Shown here one piece after another: positions 25,153 through 32,705 of a stretch of 64,000 nucleotides of DNA (its first letter is position 1; every line of letters starts with the position of its first letter). The stretch comes from G965116155 sp965116155 (GTDB lineage Bacteria; Bdellovibrionota; Bdellovibrionia; Bdellovibrionales; UBA1609). Position numbers and translations under genes: made by a program. The DNA lies in NCBI GenBank assembly GCA_965116155.1, contig OZ220488.1:744001-808000 (forward strand), in the 5' to 3' direction. Under the pieces are notes generated by a model. The model was given only the letters and a program-made list of their open reading frames with translations. It had not been told where the DNA came from and ran no database searches.

Positions 25153-28104
25153 TTAAAAAAACCCCTGCCTGACTTTGTTTTCGGTAAGGGTTTGGGCGCG
25201 CACATAGTCAAGCAAGGTATGAGGAGCTCCCGCTTTGTGGCCTAAGCCAGACATGCCAAAACCACCAAAAGGATGCCGCCCCACAATGGCTCCCGTGATT
25301 TCGCGGTTAATATAAAGATTGCCCACCACAAGCTCTTTGCGCGCACGCTTAATATTGTGCGGGCTGCGCGAATACAAACCCCCAGTAAGGCCGTACTCAC
25401 TTTGATGGAACACTTTAAAAGCTTCATCCATATCCTCAACCTTTATAACAGCCAGTACCGGCGCAAAAAGCTCCTTTTGCGCCAGCTCAGAGCCAGGATC
25501 CACAGGCCCAAAAACCGTAGGCGGCACAAAATACCCCCCCTCCACCCAAGCCCCCTGCCACAACAAAGGCTCTTGGCACTGCTGCAAAAAATCCCGCACC
25601 CCTAAAAAAGCCTGCCGGTCTATCAAAGGGCCCATATGAAACGCCGGGTCCACGCTAGGCCCCTGCACAAAAGACTCCAAGGCCTCTAACAAACGCTTTA
25701 CAAAAACCTCATAAACCGCCTTATGCAAAATCAACCGCGAGCAGGCCGAACACTTTTGTCCCTGAAAACCAAAAGCCGAATACAGCACGCCTTTTAAGGC
25801 TTCGTCCAAATCCGCGTCGCTATCTACAATAATAGCGTTTTTGCCTCCCATCTCTACAACCAAAGCCTTAGGTGGTGTGCTCGTGATAGCGCGCTTCATA
25901 ATGTTTACCCCCACCTCGCGCGAGCCTGTGAAACTAATAACATCCGCATGCGACACCAAGTGCGCGCCCACCACCTCGCCCCGTCCCCACACAAACTGCG
26001 CCGCCTCTTGCGGAAAACCCGCCTCGTACAAATATTTGCGCAAATAAAAAGCCGTAATACTGCTTTGCTCTGCAGGCTTCGCCACCACCACATTGCCCGT
26101 CACCAAGCTCGCCCCTAACATGCCTGTTAAAATAGCCAGAGGAAAATTCCACGGCGCTACCACAACCCCCACTCCATGGGGCCTATAAACCAAAACATTC
26201 TCCTCGCCCGGAACTTTTACCAACTCCCCTGGCTTATGCAGAGCTTCAGCCTGCTGAGCGTAGTAGTAACAAAAATCCACTGCCTCACACACTTCGGCAT
26301 CTGCATTGTGCCACCCCTTACCCACCTCTAAAACCTGTAAAGCCATCAGCTCAAAGCGATGCTCTAACAACAAATCCCCTAAACGCCTTAAAAGCTTAGC
26401 CCTATGAACAAAGCCCAACCCATACCACTCAGACCTAAAGCCACGCACTTTATCTAAAGTCGCTTGAGCCTCTTGCACTCCTCCAAACTCCACATGCCCC
26501 AGCACCTCGCTCGAACGCGAAGGATTGAGCCTAGTGTAAACCTCTTGAGCAGGGTCTAAGTGCGGCGCCTTAACAGGCTCTAGAGCCTTTAGCCCATAAA
26601 AAAGCCCCTTTTCAAACCCCGCTAAAGCCTTTTGCATACGCGCGCGGTCTTCTGCAACACCCCAATCTATTAAAGGTGTATTAGTAAAACGGGATGGGGT
26701 GTAAGTTTTTACAGGTGGCACAGACACCTGCGCCAAAGAAGGCTTCAGAGGAGGCGCCAAGAGCTGCTGCAAGTCTTTTTTACCCTCAAAGCGCGCTTGC
26801 ACAAAACCCATTTGCGAGGTGTTTTCTAATAAACGCCGCACCAAATAAGCCATGCCCGGTATGGCTTCGCCCATGGTAACGTACTCACGCACCGGATACC
26901 CCTGGCCCACCAGGCATTTTTTAAGCGATTGGGCCATGCCAAACAAAACCTGAAACTCCAAATGATTTTTAGAGTTATAAAACTCCGCCGCAGCTTGCGC
27001 CACCGCAACAGAGCGCACATTGTGCGAAGCCACCGCCACGCGCATAAGCCCTTTGCCAGAAAGCGCCAGCGCAACACAGCGCTCAAAGTTATGATCGGTT
27101 TGGGATTTTTGCAAAAACACAGGCGAAGGCCAATTTTGCTGCTCAGCCCACATGCTTTCGTAATCCCAATAAGCTCCCTTAACCAAACGCAACTTAAACG
27201 GCACACCTCTTTGTTGCGCAAGATGCATAAGCTCCTTTAGATCGGACAGAGACTTTTTTAAATACGCCTGCAGTACCACACCCCAATGGGGGTAAGTTTT
27301 AAACTCTGGCTCTTGCACAATTTGCGAAAAAACCTGCAGCGTTATTTTTTGATGAAAAAACCGCTCCGCATCTATATTAACCCCCACCCCCAAGTGCATG
27401 GCTTGCTGTAATATGGGCCGCAAACGCTCTTTTAGAGTTTGCACGCTGTGATCAAAGGCGGCCTCACTAATATGCGAGTACAAAGCACTCAGCTTAACCG
27501 AAACCTCTAGTACTGGCTCCATTGAGGTATTGGCCTGGGGACTGGGCCTCCAGGTTTTTGCGCTCTTACTTAGCACCTGCATCAGGCTAATGTAAGCCTC
27601 TTTATTAGCGCGGGCTTTTGTTTCACTCAAAGTGGCTTCGTCTAAAATATCCACCGTCGATAGCACGCCTTGCTTCCATAGGGCGTGAACCACTTTTGCA
27701 ATCTGCTCTGGCTCTTGACCCGATATAAAAATTTTAGACATATTTTGCATTTGGGCCGACACCGCCTTCGACATAAGACGCGGGCTAAGGTGCCCCAAAG
27801 CCGAACCTAGTTTTAAAAGCTTAGGCAACTCGCCCTGGGGGTTTTGAAAGTACTCATTAACATGCTGGCTGATGTCTTTAAAATCTTTTAGGCTGGCAAA
27901 AACATCCACAAACCGAAACATCTGCAACTTAAACCCATGATCCTTAGTGCAAAGTTTTAGCATCTGCGAGTACCACCAGTTTTTGTGCCAAAATTTTTCG
28001 TCGCTATTAGCGCGCTGCATAGACTCCCAGCAACGGGCACCATGCCACTGCACCCGGGGCTCTAGAGACTTTAAAATCTGGTCGTCCGGAACAAAAGCCT
28101 GCAT
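25153..28104 (-). CDS. putA: Bifunctional proline dehydrogenase / P5C dehydrogenase
   Basis: Oxidises proline to glutamate: FAD-dependent PRODH in the N-terminal half, NAD-dependent aldehyde dehydrogenase in the C-terminal half. PRODH signatures: VKLSALYSHIS, LRLVKGAYWDYE and the closing YPVREYVTMGEA and YLVRRLLEN. ALDH signatures: WNFPLAILTGM, SFTGSREVG, VVEMGGKNAIIV with catalytic Glu, and GFQGQKCSACSR with catalytic Cys. About 983 residues, the size of short PutA proteins without the DNA-binding domain of E. coli PutA. The ATG at 28104 is preferred to the TTG at 28137 because AAGGAG lies between them, 12 bases before the ATG. Divergent from ald. Confidence 0.95.
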   Translation of the reverse strand: MQAFVPDDQILKSLEPRVQWHGARCWESMQRANSDEKFWHKNWWYSQMLKLCTKDHGFKLQMFRFVDVFASLKDFKDISQHVNEYFQNPQGELPKLLKLGSALGHLSPRLMSKAVSAQMQNMSKIFISGQEPEQIAKVVHALWKQGVLSTVDILDEATLSETKARANKEAYISLMQVLSKSAKTWRPSPQANTSMEPVLEVSVKLSALYSHISEAAFDHSVQTLKERLRPILQQAMHLGVGVNIDAERFFHQKITLQVFSQIVQEPEFKTYPHWGVVLQAYLKKSLSDLKELMHLAQQRGVPFKLRLVKGAYWDYESMWAEQQNWPSPVFLQKSQTDHNFERCVALALSGKGLMRVAVASHNVRSVAVAQAAAEFYNSKNHLEFQVLFGMAQSLKKCLVGQGYPVREYVTMGEAIPGMAYLVRRLLENTSQMGFVQARFEGKKDLQQLLAPPLKPSLAQVSVPPVKTYTPSRFTNTPLIDWGVAEDRARMQKALAGFEKGLFYGLKALEPVKAPHLDPAQEVYTRLNPSRSSEVLGHVEFGGVQEAQATLDKVRGFRSEWYGLGFVHRAKLLRRLGDLLLEHRFELMALQVLEVGKGWHNADAEVCEAVDFCYYYAQQAEALHKPGELVKVPGEENVLVYRPHGVGVVVAPWNFPLAILTGMLGASLVTGNVVVAKPAEQSSITAFYLRKYLYEAGFPQEAAQFVWGRGEVVGAHLVSHADVISFTGSREVGVNIMKRAITSTPPKALVVEMGGKNAIIVDSDADLDEALKGVLYSAFGFQGQKCSACSRLILHKAVYEVFVKRLLEALESFVQGPSVDPAFHMGPLIDRQAFLGVRDFLQQCQEPLLWQGAWVEGGYFVPPTVFGPVDPGSELAQKELFAPVLAVIKVEDMDEAFKVFHQSEYGLTGGLYSRSPHNIKRARKELVVGNLYINREITGAIVGRHPFGGFGMSGLGHKAGAPHTLLDYVRAQTLTENKVRQGFF

Positions 28105-28114
28105 CGCGCGGAAG

Positions 28115-28164
28115 GGCTCCTTATTTTGTATTCTCAAACACCAAAGCTATGCTACATATACACC
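28115..28164 (+). promoter_or_regulatory. Possible ald promoter; short or leaderless transcript
   Basis: TTGTAT, 16 bases, TATGCT, ending only about 15 bp before the ald ATG, and no ribosome site precedes that ATG. This allows a leaderless or very short-leader mRNA. The element is a weak match and is inferred. Confidence 0.3.
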
Positions 28165-29280
28165 ATGCGAATCGGAGTGCCCAAAGAGATCAAGAACAAA
28201 GAGCATCGTGTGGGTCTGACTCATATATGCGCCAAAAGCCTCGTAGAAAAAGGCCACCACGTTGTGGTAGAAACCCAGGCCGGAGCCGCGTGTGGGATCG
28301 ACGACTCCATGTATCAAGCAGCCGGCGCCACTGTGCTCCCCAAGGCTGCCCTGGTGTGGCAAGAAGCCGAGCTGATTATTAAAGTCAAAGAGCCCATGCC
28401 GCAGGAGTTTGTTTTTTTAACCCCTGGGCAAATTGTGTACACCTTTTTGCATTTGGCCGCAGAGCCCCAACTAACGAAAGCTCTTTTAGACCAGCAAGTC
28501 ACAGGCGTTGCTTATGAAACCGTACAAACGGCAGACAATACCCTACCGCTGCTTACCCCCATGAGCGAGGTTGCGGGGCGCATGGCAACGCAGGTGGGGG
28601 CATTTTTGCTGCAAAAAAGCGAGCAAGGCAAGGGCATACTTTTAGGCGGTGCCACAGGGGTGCGTCCAGCAGTGGTGAGTATTATCGGCGCCGGAGTGGC
28701 GGGTACGCATGCTGCCAAAATGGCCCTTGGCTTGGGAGCGCAGGTGAACCTGCTCGATATTAGGCGCGAGCGTTTGAGCTACTTGGCCGACACCTTATCG
28801 GGCAAGGTGCAGTTGCTGTATTCTAATGCAGCCAATATTGCGCACTGCGTAAAAAATTCGGATCTCCTCATAGGGGCGGTGCTTTTGACAGGCCAAAAGG
28901 CTCCTTGCCTGGTCAGCCGCAAGCTTGTGGGCCGCATGGAAGCAGGCTCGGTGGTGGTAGATGTGTGCGTAGACCAAGGGGGGTGTGTAGAAAGCTGCAG
29001 GCCCACAACACATGAGGCGCCCACGTATACGGTTGATGGGGTAGTGCATTATTGCGTGACCAATATGCCCGGCGCTGTGCCGCGTACATCTACCTATGCT
29101 TTAACTCAAGAGACTTTGGCTTATGCGCATAAGATCGCCGACCGGGGTATAGAAAAGGCCTGCCTGGAGTGCGAGCCTCTAAAAAAGGGCCTTAACACCT
29201 ACAAGGGTCGCCTTACTAACAAAGAGGTCGCCACCTCTTTGGGGCTAGACTACACCGACACTAGCACGTTATTAGCATAA
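28165..29280 (+). CDS. ald: Alanine dehydrogenase
   Basis: NAD-dependent L-alanine dehydrogenase (alanine to pyruvate plus ammonia), 371 residues, the exact usual length. Starts MRIGVPKEIKNKEHRVGLT, with the substrate-binding Arg/Lys region, then VKVKEPM-type strand (IIKVKEPMPQEF), LTPMSEVAGRMA, and the Rossmann motif GAGVAGTHAAKMALGLGAQV. C-terminal half with DVCVDQGGCVE and HYCVTNMPGAVPRTST. No strong ribosome site before the ATG at 28165. Divergent from putA across 60 bp, suggesting joint control of amino-acid use. Confidence 0.96.
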   Translation: MRIGVPKEIKNKEHRVGLTHICAKSLVEKGHHVVVETQAGAACGIDDSMYQAAGATVLPKAALVWQEAELIIKVKEPMPQEFVFLTPGQIVYTFLHLAAEPQLTKALLDQQVTGVAYETVQTADNTLPLLTPMSEVAGRMATQVGAFLLQKSEQGKGILLGGATGVRPAVVSIIGAGVAGTHAAKMALGLGAQVNLLDIRRERLSYLADTLSGKVQLLYSNAANIAHCVKNSDLLIGAVLLTGQKAPCLVSRKLVGRMEAGSVVVDVCVDQGGCVESCRPTTHEAPTYTVDGVVHYCVTNMPGAVPRTSTYALTQETLAYAHKIADRGIEKACLECEPLKKGLNTYKGRLTNKEVATSLGLDYTDTSTLLA

Positions 29281-29299
29281 CAGCATCTTAAAAGGACAA

Positions 29300-29384
29300 A
29301 AGCGCCCAAACACTCTGATGGCCGCCCCTTTGGGGCTATCAGTGTGCCGCCGCTTAGCTTCAGAGAATTTTACTAGCGCTCTAA
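29300..29384 (-). repeat. Type A repeat, right half
   Basis: Tip hairpin CTGATGGCCGC then CCCC/GGGG then GCTATCAG, followed by TTCAGAGAATTTTA and border CTAGCGCTCTAA. The left outer arm is degenerate. Confidence 0.75.
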
Positions 29385-29390
29385 TATGGA

Positions 29391-29577
29391 GTTACTCAAT
29401 GCGCGGAACTTTGACAAAAACTTGGTCGCTTCGGGCCTACAGCCCTTCGCTACAGGCCCATAGTAGCCTTATAGGCCGGAAAATGCCATGTGGGACGCTT
29501 ATCTTCCTGATGGCCGCACCAAAAGACGCTATCAGGAAGATGCGCTTAATCCCAGAATTTTGGGCTAGCACTCTAAT
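29391..29577 (-). repeat. Type A repeat, chimeric outer stem
   Basis: Starts GTTACTCAAT ... CTTTGAC and ends at border CTAGCACTCTAA. The middle stem (TCTTCCTGAT/ATCAGGAAGA) pairs, but the outer arms do not: the left reads GGAAAATGCCATGTGGG and the right CCCAGAATTTTGGG. Each would pair with an arm found in other copies. Confidence 0.8.
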
Positions 29578-29589
29578 TTGGAGTTGTTT

Positions 29590-30321
29590 TTGCAGCGTAT
29601 GAAACTAAGGCAGAGTTTTTACATTTTGTGTCTGTGCCTATTTGTGGGACTGGGGCTTTGCGCCTGCGGCAGAGACCTAAGCCCACAAAAAGCCTGCGGA
29701 TTTAACATAAGCACCAACCAAAGGCTCAGGGTGAGCTGGAAAAGCCAAGGAGTAACCATGCACGTGCATTCTTCTGTAGACTCCCGGTTTCACGAAGAAA
29801 TACGCGACGCAGCCCGCACTTGGAACGAGGTGCTAAAAACCAGCTACATACGCATTGTTATGGGCGAAACCGGGTGGAACGAGCCCTCTTCGCCCTCTCA
29901 AGATGGCAGGTCCACTATACACTCTTTAACCAGCTGGAATGAGGATAAAAGCGCCCAGCAGGCTGTTACGACCTCCTACTGGAGGGGGTCTAGCATTTTT
30001 GAGGCCGATATCAGCCTCAACGACAAGGATTTTGACTTTTTTGTGTCCGATGAGTCCGGGCGCCGCAAAGTGCACCTACTGAGCCTGATGATCCACGAGA
30101 TGGGCCATGTGCTGGGCCTGGTGCATAACGACAGCTCTAGCAGCGTTATGCGGCCCTATTTGGAATCAAACACCCAAAGGGTGTCTTTAGGAGAGGATGA
30201 CATTAATGCCATTTATTGTGAGTATGTGCCCAATAAATATGGCTCTAGTGTTCAAGCCAGCCGCGCACAAAATACAAACGGGTTTGTAAAAACTCTTATG
30301 CGCATTTTAGGCAGGCCCTGA
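29590..30321 (+). CDS. Matrixin-type zinc metalloprotease lipoprotein
   Basis: An approximately 243-residue lipoprotein. The hydrophobic N-terminus ends in GLCAC, a lipobox with Cys26. The protease domain has the zinc site HEMGHVLGLVH and the Met-turn SSVMRPYL. WNEVLKTSYIRIVMGET is the matrixin entry strand. Serine-rich stretches around 90-100 are a linker. I favour TTG at 29590, as GGAG ends six bases before it; the ATG at 29599 lacks spacing. The ribosome site begins just behind a type A repeat. Likely a surface or periplasmic protease; a paralogue of the gene at 7692 in fold only. Confidence 0.82.
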   Translation: MQRMKLRQSFYILCLCLFVGLGLCACGRDLSPQKACGFNISTNQRLRVSWKSQGVTMHVHSSVDSRFHEEIRDAARTWNEVLKTSYIRIVMGETGWNEPSSPSQDGRSTIHSLTSWNEDKSAQQAVTTSYWRGSSIFEADISLNDKDFDFFVSDESGRRKVHLLSLMIHEMGHVLGLVHNDSSSSVMRPYLESNTQRVSLGEDDINAIYCEYVPNKYGSSVQASRAQNTNGFVKTLMRILGRP

Positions 30322-30393
30322 GGGTTGTGATGGGTTTTAAAGTGAGTGTAATTTTTGCCACCCCACTAGGTATCAGGATTTAAGAGGTTTAGG

Positions 30394-30639
30394 TTGCTTA
30401 AAAGCGGACAAAATATGAAAAAATGCACCCCCAAACAGCTTAGCCGCATGTGCCTAGCGCAGCCTCCCAGTGCAGAGCTTATGGCTAAACCTGCTGCCCT
30501 TAAAAGGCTTAAAAAAACTAAGCCCCAACGCGTCTCTAATCCTGTTCAGGCACTGCGAGACTCCCTGCGTGACCTGGGCATGCTGCGTGTCGAGCTCGAA
30601 TACCTAAACAACGAGCTACAGTCCATTGTGAAAGATTAA
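30394..30639 (+). CDS. Small basic protein of unknown family
   Basis: 81 residues, basic in the first two thirds (LKRLKKTKPQRVSN) and helical in the last third (LRDLGMLRVELEYLNNELQSIV, possible short coiled coil). TTG start chosen for AGAGG seven bases upstream; an ATG lies seven codons in. No recognised domain. It precedes the region with DnaA-box-like sites and dciA on the same strand, 180 bp away from the next frame. Confidence 0.5.
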   Translation: MLKSGQNMKKCTPKQLSRMCLAQPPSAELMAKPAALKRLKKTKPQRVSNPVQALRDSLRDLGMLRVELEYLNNELQSIVKD

Positions 30640-30818
30640 AACCTTGCGCCTATGTGAATCCTGTGGATAAAATTTTTTCGGGGGATAAGTTGCTGCTCTG
30701 CGCCTGAGCCAAGCTTGGATCCTGCATGGGTAACCACTGCCCAGGCAGATGCAGCCAGGCGGCAGCTTTAAAAACCAACTTCCAGTAAGTTGGATAACAC
30801 AAGGGGGGGCCAGGTAGT
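30640..30818. promoter_or_regulatory. Non-coding stretch with DnaA-box-like sequences
   Basis: TGTGGATAA at 30662-30670 is a perfect DnaA box on the minus strand (TTATCCACA). GGGGGATAA (30680-30688) and GTTGGATAA (30789-30797) are two-mismatch relatives on the same strand. An AT-rich run (AAAATTTTTT) sits between the first two, and a hairpin CCAACTT/AAGTTGG lies near 30775. It lies upstream of dciA. Too few boxes to call an origin. Confidence 0.35.
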
Positions 30819-31295
30819 TTGGGGCTTTCTGGGGGACGGGTAAAAGATTGCCATGTCAGGCCCGCGGCTTTGCCTGCGGGGGCTTTAGATGGTGACGCCC
30901 TGCGTGAAGGAAACCCCTTGGCGCGAGGGCTTTACGATGCCATGCTCAGAATCCGTGGGGCTGGCGATATTCCAGAAAAAGACTTCAAACAGTACGCAAC
31001 CTGGCGCGAGCCCACCTTGACCCAGGCTGAAGAGATTTGGAAGCGCCGCGACACCATGGGCAATGTGTTTGTAAGCTTTGTAAAGTCTTGCGCCATGCCT
31101 CAAGCCACTGAGCCCACAACTGCATCCACAGAGGCGCGGCAGTTTTTTTATGTAGCGGTCACTTTGGAGGACCAAAAGTCTCTTTCGCATCCGTTGCTGT
31201 TTTCGTTTCCAACAACGGATACCAATTTGCTAGACCGCTACCGCCAGGGCGAGTTCATTGAAAGCGAAGACGTGGTTCAAGAGTCCAGCCACTAG
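30819..31295 (+). CDS. Hypothetical protein upstream of dciA
   Basis: Open frame of up to 158 codons ending TAG one base before the dciA ATG, so it is probably translated with dciA. The first 25 codons may not be coding: no ribosome site fits the 5' end, and a start near the internal ATG at about 30939 (MLRIRGAGDIPEKDF) is possible. The visible C-terminal part is mixed alpha/beta and hydrophilic, with EDQKSLSHPLLFSFPTTD. No family recognised. Confidence 0.55.
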   Translation: MGLSGGRVKDCHVRPAALPAGALDGDALREGNPLARGLYDAMLRIRGAGDIPEKDFKQYATWREPTLTQAEEIWKRRDTMGNVFVSFVKSCAMPQATEPTTASTEARQFFYVAVTLEDQKSLSHPLLFSFPTTDTNLLDRYRQGEFIESEDVVQESSH

Positions 31296-31296
31296 T

Positions 31297-31740
31297 ATGG
31301 ATTTTTTGAAACGTACCCGGCGGAGCCAACCCGTATCAGCAGAACGGGTAATTAAAAACCTCTTTTCTAAAAACCCTGAGGTTCGCACCCCTTTTGACAA
31401 AAGGGCTTTTTGTTTGCGCCTTTTTGCTGCATGGCCTCACATAGTGGGAGAGCATTTTGGCAAGCGCTGTGCACCTGTGGATCTTACCAATACCTATAGC
31501 ACGCTTAATGCGCCTACATGGCGCTTGGTGCTGTGGGTGAACAGTTCTGCCCAAGCACAGGAGCTGTTTTTTGTAAAGCATAGCATCAAAGACAAGGTGA
31601 ATACTTTTTTAAAAACCTCTGGCAGCCCTCGTTTGGTGCAGGGGCTGGGATTTACTCAAAACCCGTCTCATTTAAAAGGCATTAAAGACCTGTGCGCGCA
31701 GTCGCGTCAGTTTTTAGACCTTACAACAAGCGAGGTGTAA
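31297..31740 (+). CDS. dciA: DciA-type (DUF721) replicative helicase loader
   Basis: DciA loads the replicative helicase DnaB in bacteria that lack DnaC or DnaI. 147 residues with the DUF721 pattern: FAAWPHIVGEHFGKRCAPVDL, LVLWVNSSAQAQELFFVKHSI and the closing helix. ATG at 31297; the preceding stop is adjacent and the methyltransferase follows after 2 bp, so three genes form one unit. No dnaC or dnaI-like gene is in the window. Confidence 0.82.
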   Translation: MDFLKRTRRSQPVSAERVIKNLFSKNPEVRTPFDKRAFCLRLFAAWPHIVGEHFGKRCAPVDLTNTYSTLNAPTWRLVLWVNSSAQAQELFFVKHSIKDKVNTFLKTSGSPRLVQGLGFTQNPSHLKGIKDLCAQSRQFLDLTTSEV

Positions 31741-31742
31741 TC

Positions 31743-32453
31743 TTGGTTGTGCAAAAAGATTACCGCGATTTTTTATTAGCACAACCTCCTGCAACTGCGG
31801 CTTTAGTTTTAACCGACCCACCTTATAGCATTAGTAGAAAAACGGGTTTTTCTAGCGTTAAAAACGGGGTGAAGCGCTTTGCGGTTTCTATGGACTTTGG
31901 CCACTGGGACCACAAGCCCATAGACCTTACAGCTTTGGCTAAGGGTGCTTTTCGCAGCCTTCGCCCAGGGGGTACGGCCATTATATGGTATGATATCTGG
32001 AAGCTCAGCCACGTCCATCAGGCTTTGCAGGATGCGGGGTTTAAAATGCTGCGCCTTATTTTGTGGCACAAAACCAACCCCGTGCCTCTTAACTCGCGGG
32101 CGTTTTATTTGAGCAACTCCCGAGAGGCCGCCGTTGTGGGCGTAAAAAAGGGCGGGCCTGTTTTTGATAGCCTTTATGACAGTGGCGACTATTTTTTGCC
32201 TATTCCAAGGCATGGCGGCAAACGGCTACACCCTACTCAAAAGCCTTTAAAACTGTTTGAAAAACTTGTGCTCAAGCACACAAAGCCGGGCGACTTGGTT
32301 TTGGACCCCTTTGCAGGCAGCGGCACCACCTTGATTGCAGCCCTCAAGTACTCCAGGCGCGCTTTGGCTGCCGACATCGACCCCCACTACGTGCAGGTTG
32401 CAAAAAAACGCATAAGCACAAAGTGCGTAAGCGGAATAACAAGGTGTCCATAG
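31743..32453 (+). CDS. Orphan DNA methyltransferase (N6-adenine/N4-cytosine, DPPY type)
   Basis: A 236-residue beta-class enzyme: the catalytic motif DPPYSIS (25-31) precedes the SAM motif DPFAGSGTT near the C-terminus, with HPTQKPLKLFEKLV between. DPPY permits either N6-adenine or N4-cytosine methylation. The target-recognition segment between the motifs is short, so specificity is probably simple. No restriction enzyme is adjacent, hence orphan. TTG at 31743, with GAGG seven bases upstream. The last residues (CVSGITRCP) are encoded by repeat DNA, since the frame runs into a type B copy at 32444. Confidence 0.88.
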   Translation: MVVQKDYRDFLLAQPPATAALVLTDPPYSISRKTGFSSVKNGVKRFAVSMDFGHWDHKPIDLTALAKGAFRSLRPGGTAIIWYDIWKLSHVHQALQDAGFKMLRLILWHKTNPVPLNSRAFYLSNSREAAVVGVKKGGPVFDSLYDSGDYFLPIPRHGGKRLHPTQKPLKLFEKLVLKHTKPGDLVLDPFAGSGTTLIAALKYSRRALAADIDPHYVQVAKKRISTKCVSGITRCP

Positions 32454-32588
32454 CGTTAAGACAGTCTGGCAGGTCAGGTCACGCCTAAGTTTATTGCAAC
32501 TAATAAAGTCCGGCTGCAGGCGACAGTATTACCCTCGATCTACATAAATTGCACTTGCGAGTACGGGCTTAGACCTAACCTGCAGGGT
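32444..32588 (-). repeat. Type B repeat, full reversed copy
   Basis: On the plus strand begins GTGTCCATAGCG and ends GACCTAACCTGCAGG. Its inverted ends GCAGGTCAGGT (32469-32479) and ACCTAACCTGC (32573-32583) pair at 10 of 11 positions, the other being a wobble. It encodes the end of the methyltransferase. Confidence 0.8.
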
Positions 32589-32705
32589 CGTAGATCTCTT
32601 ATAAGCCGCCACATGCTCTGTGGGGCGCTTATCTCCCTGATGGCCGCACCAAAGGTGCTATCAGGTAGACTGCGCTTAGCCCAGAGCATGTGGCTAGCGT
32701 TCTAA
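32584..32705 (-). repeat. Type A repeat between methyltransferase and parvulin
   Basis: Perfect 13-bp arms GCCACATGCTCTG (32608-32620) and CAGAGCATGTGGC (32682-32694), tip CTGATGGCCGC, ACC/GGT, GCTATCAG. The border CTAGCGTTCTAA encodes the parvulin's last codons LLER and stop. Confidence 0.9.

Noticed and set aside
30640..30818. Chromosomal replication origin
   Set aside because: Only one perfect DnaA box and two weak ones, no dnaA or dnaN nearby, and no long AT-rich unwinding tract. Kept as a possible regulatory region only.
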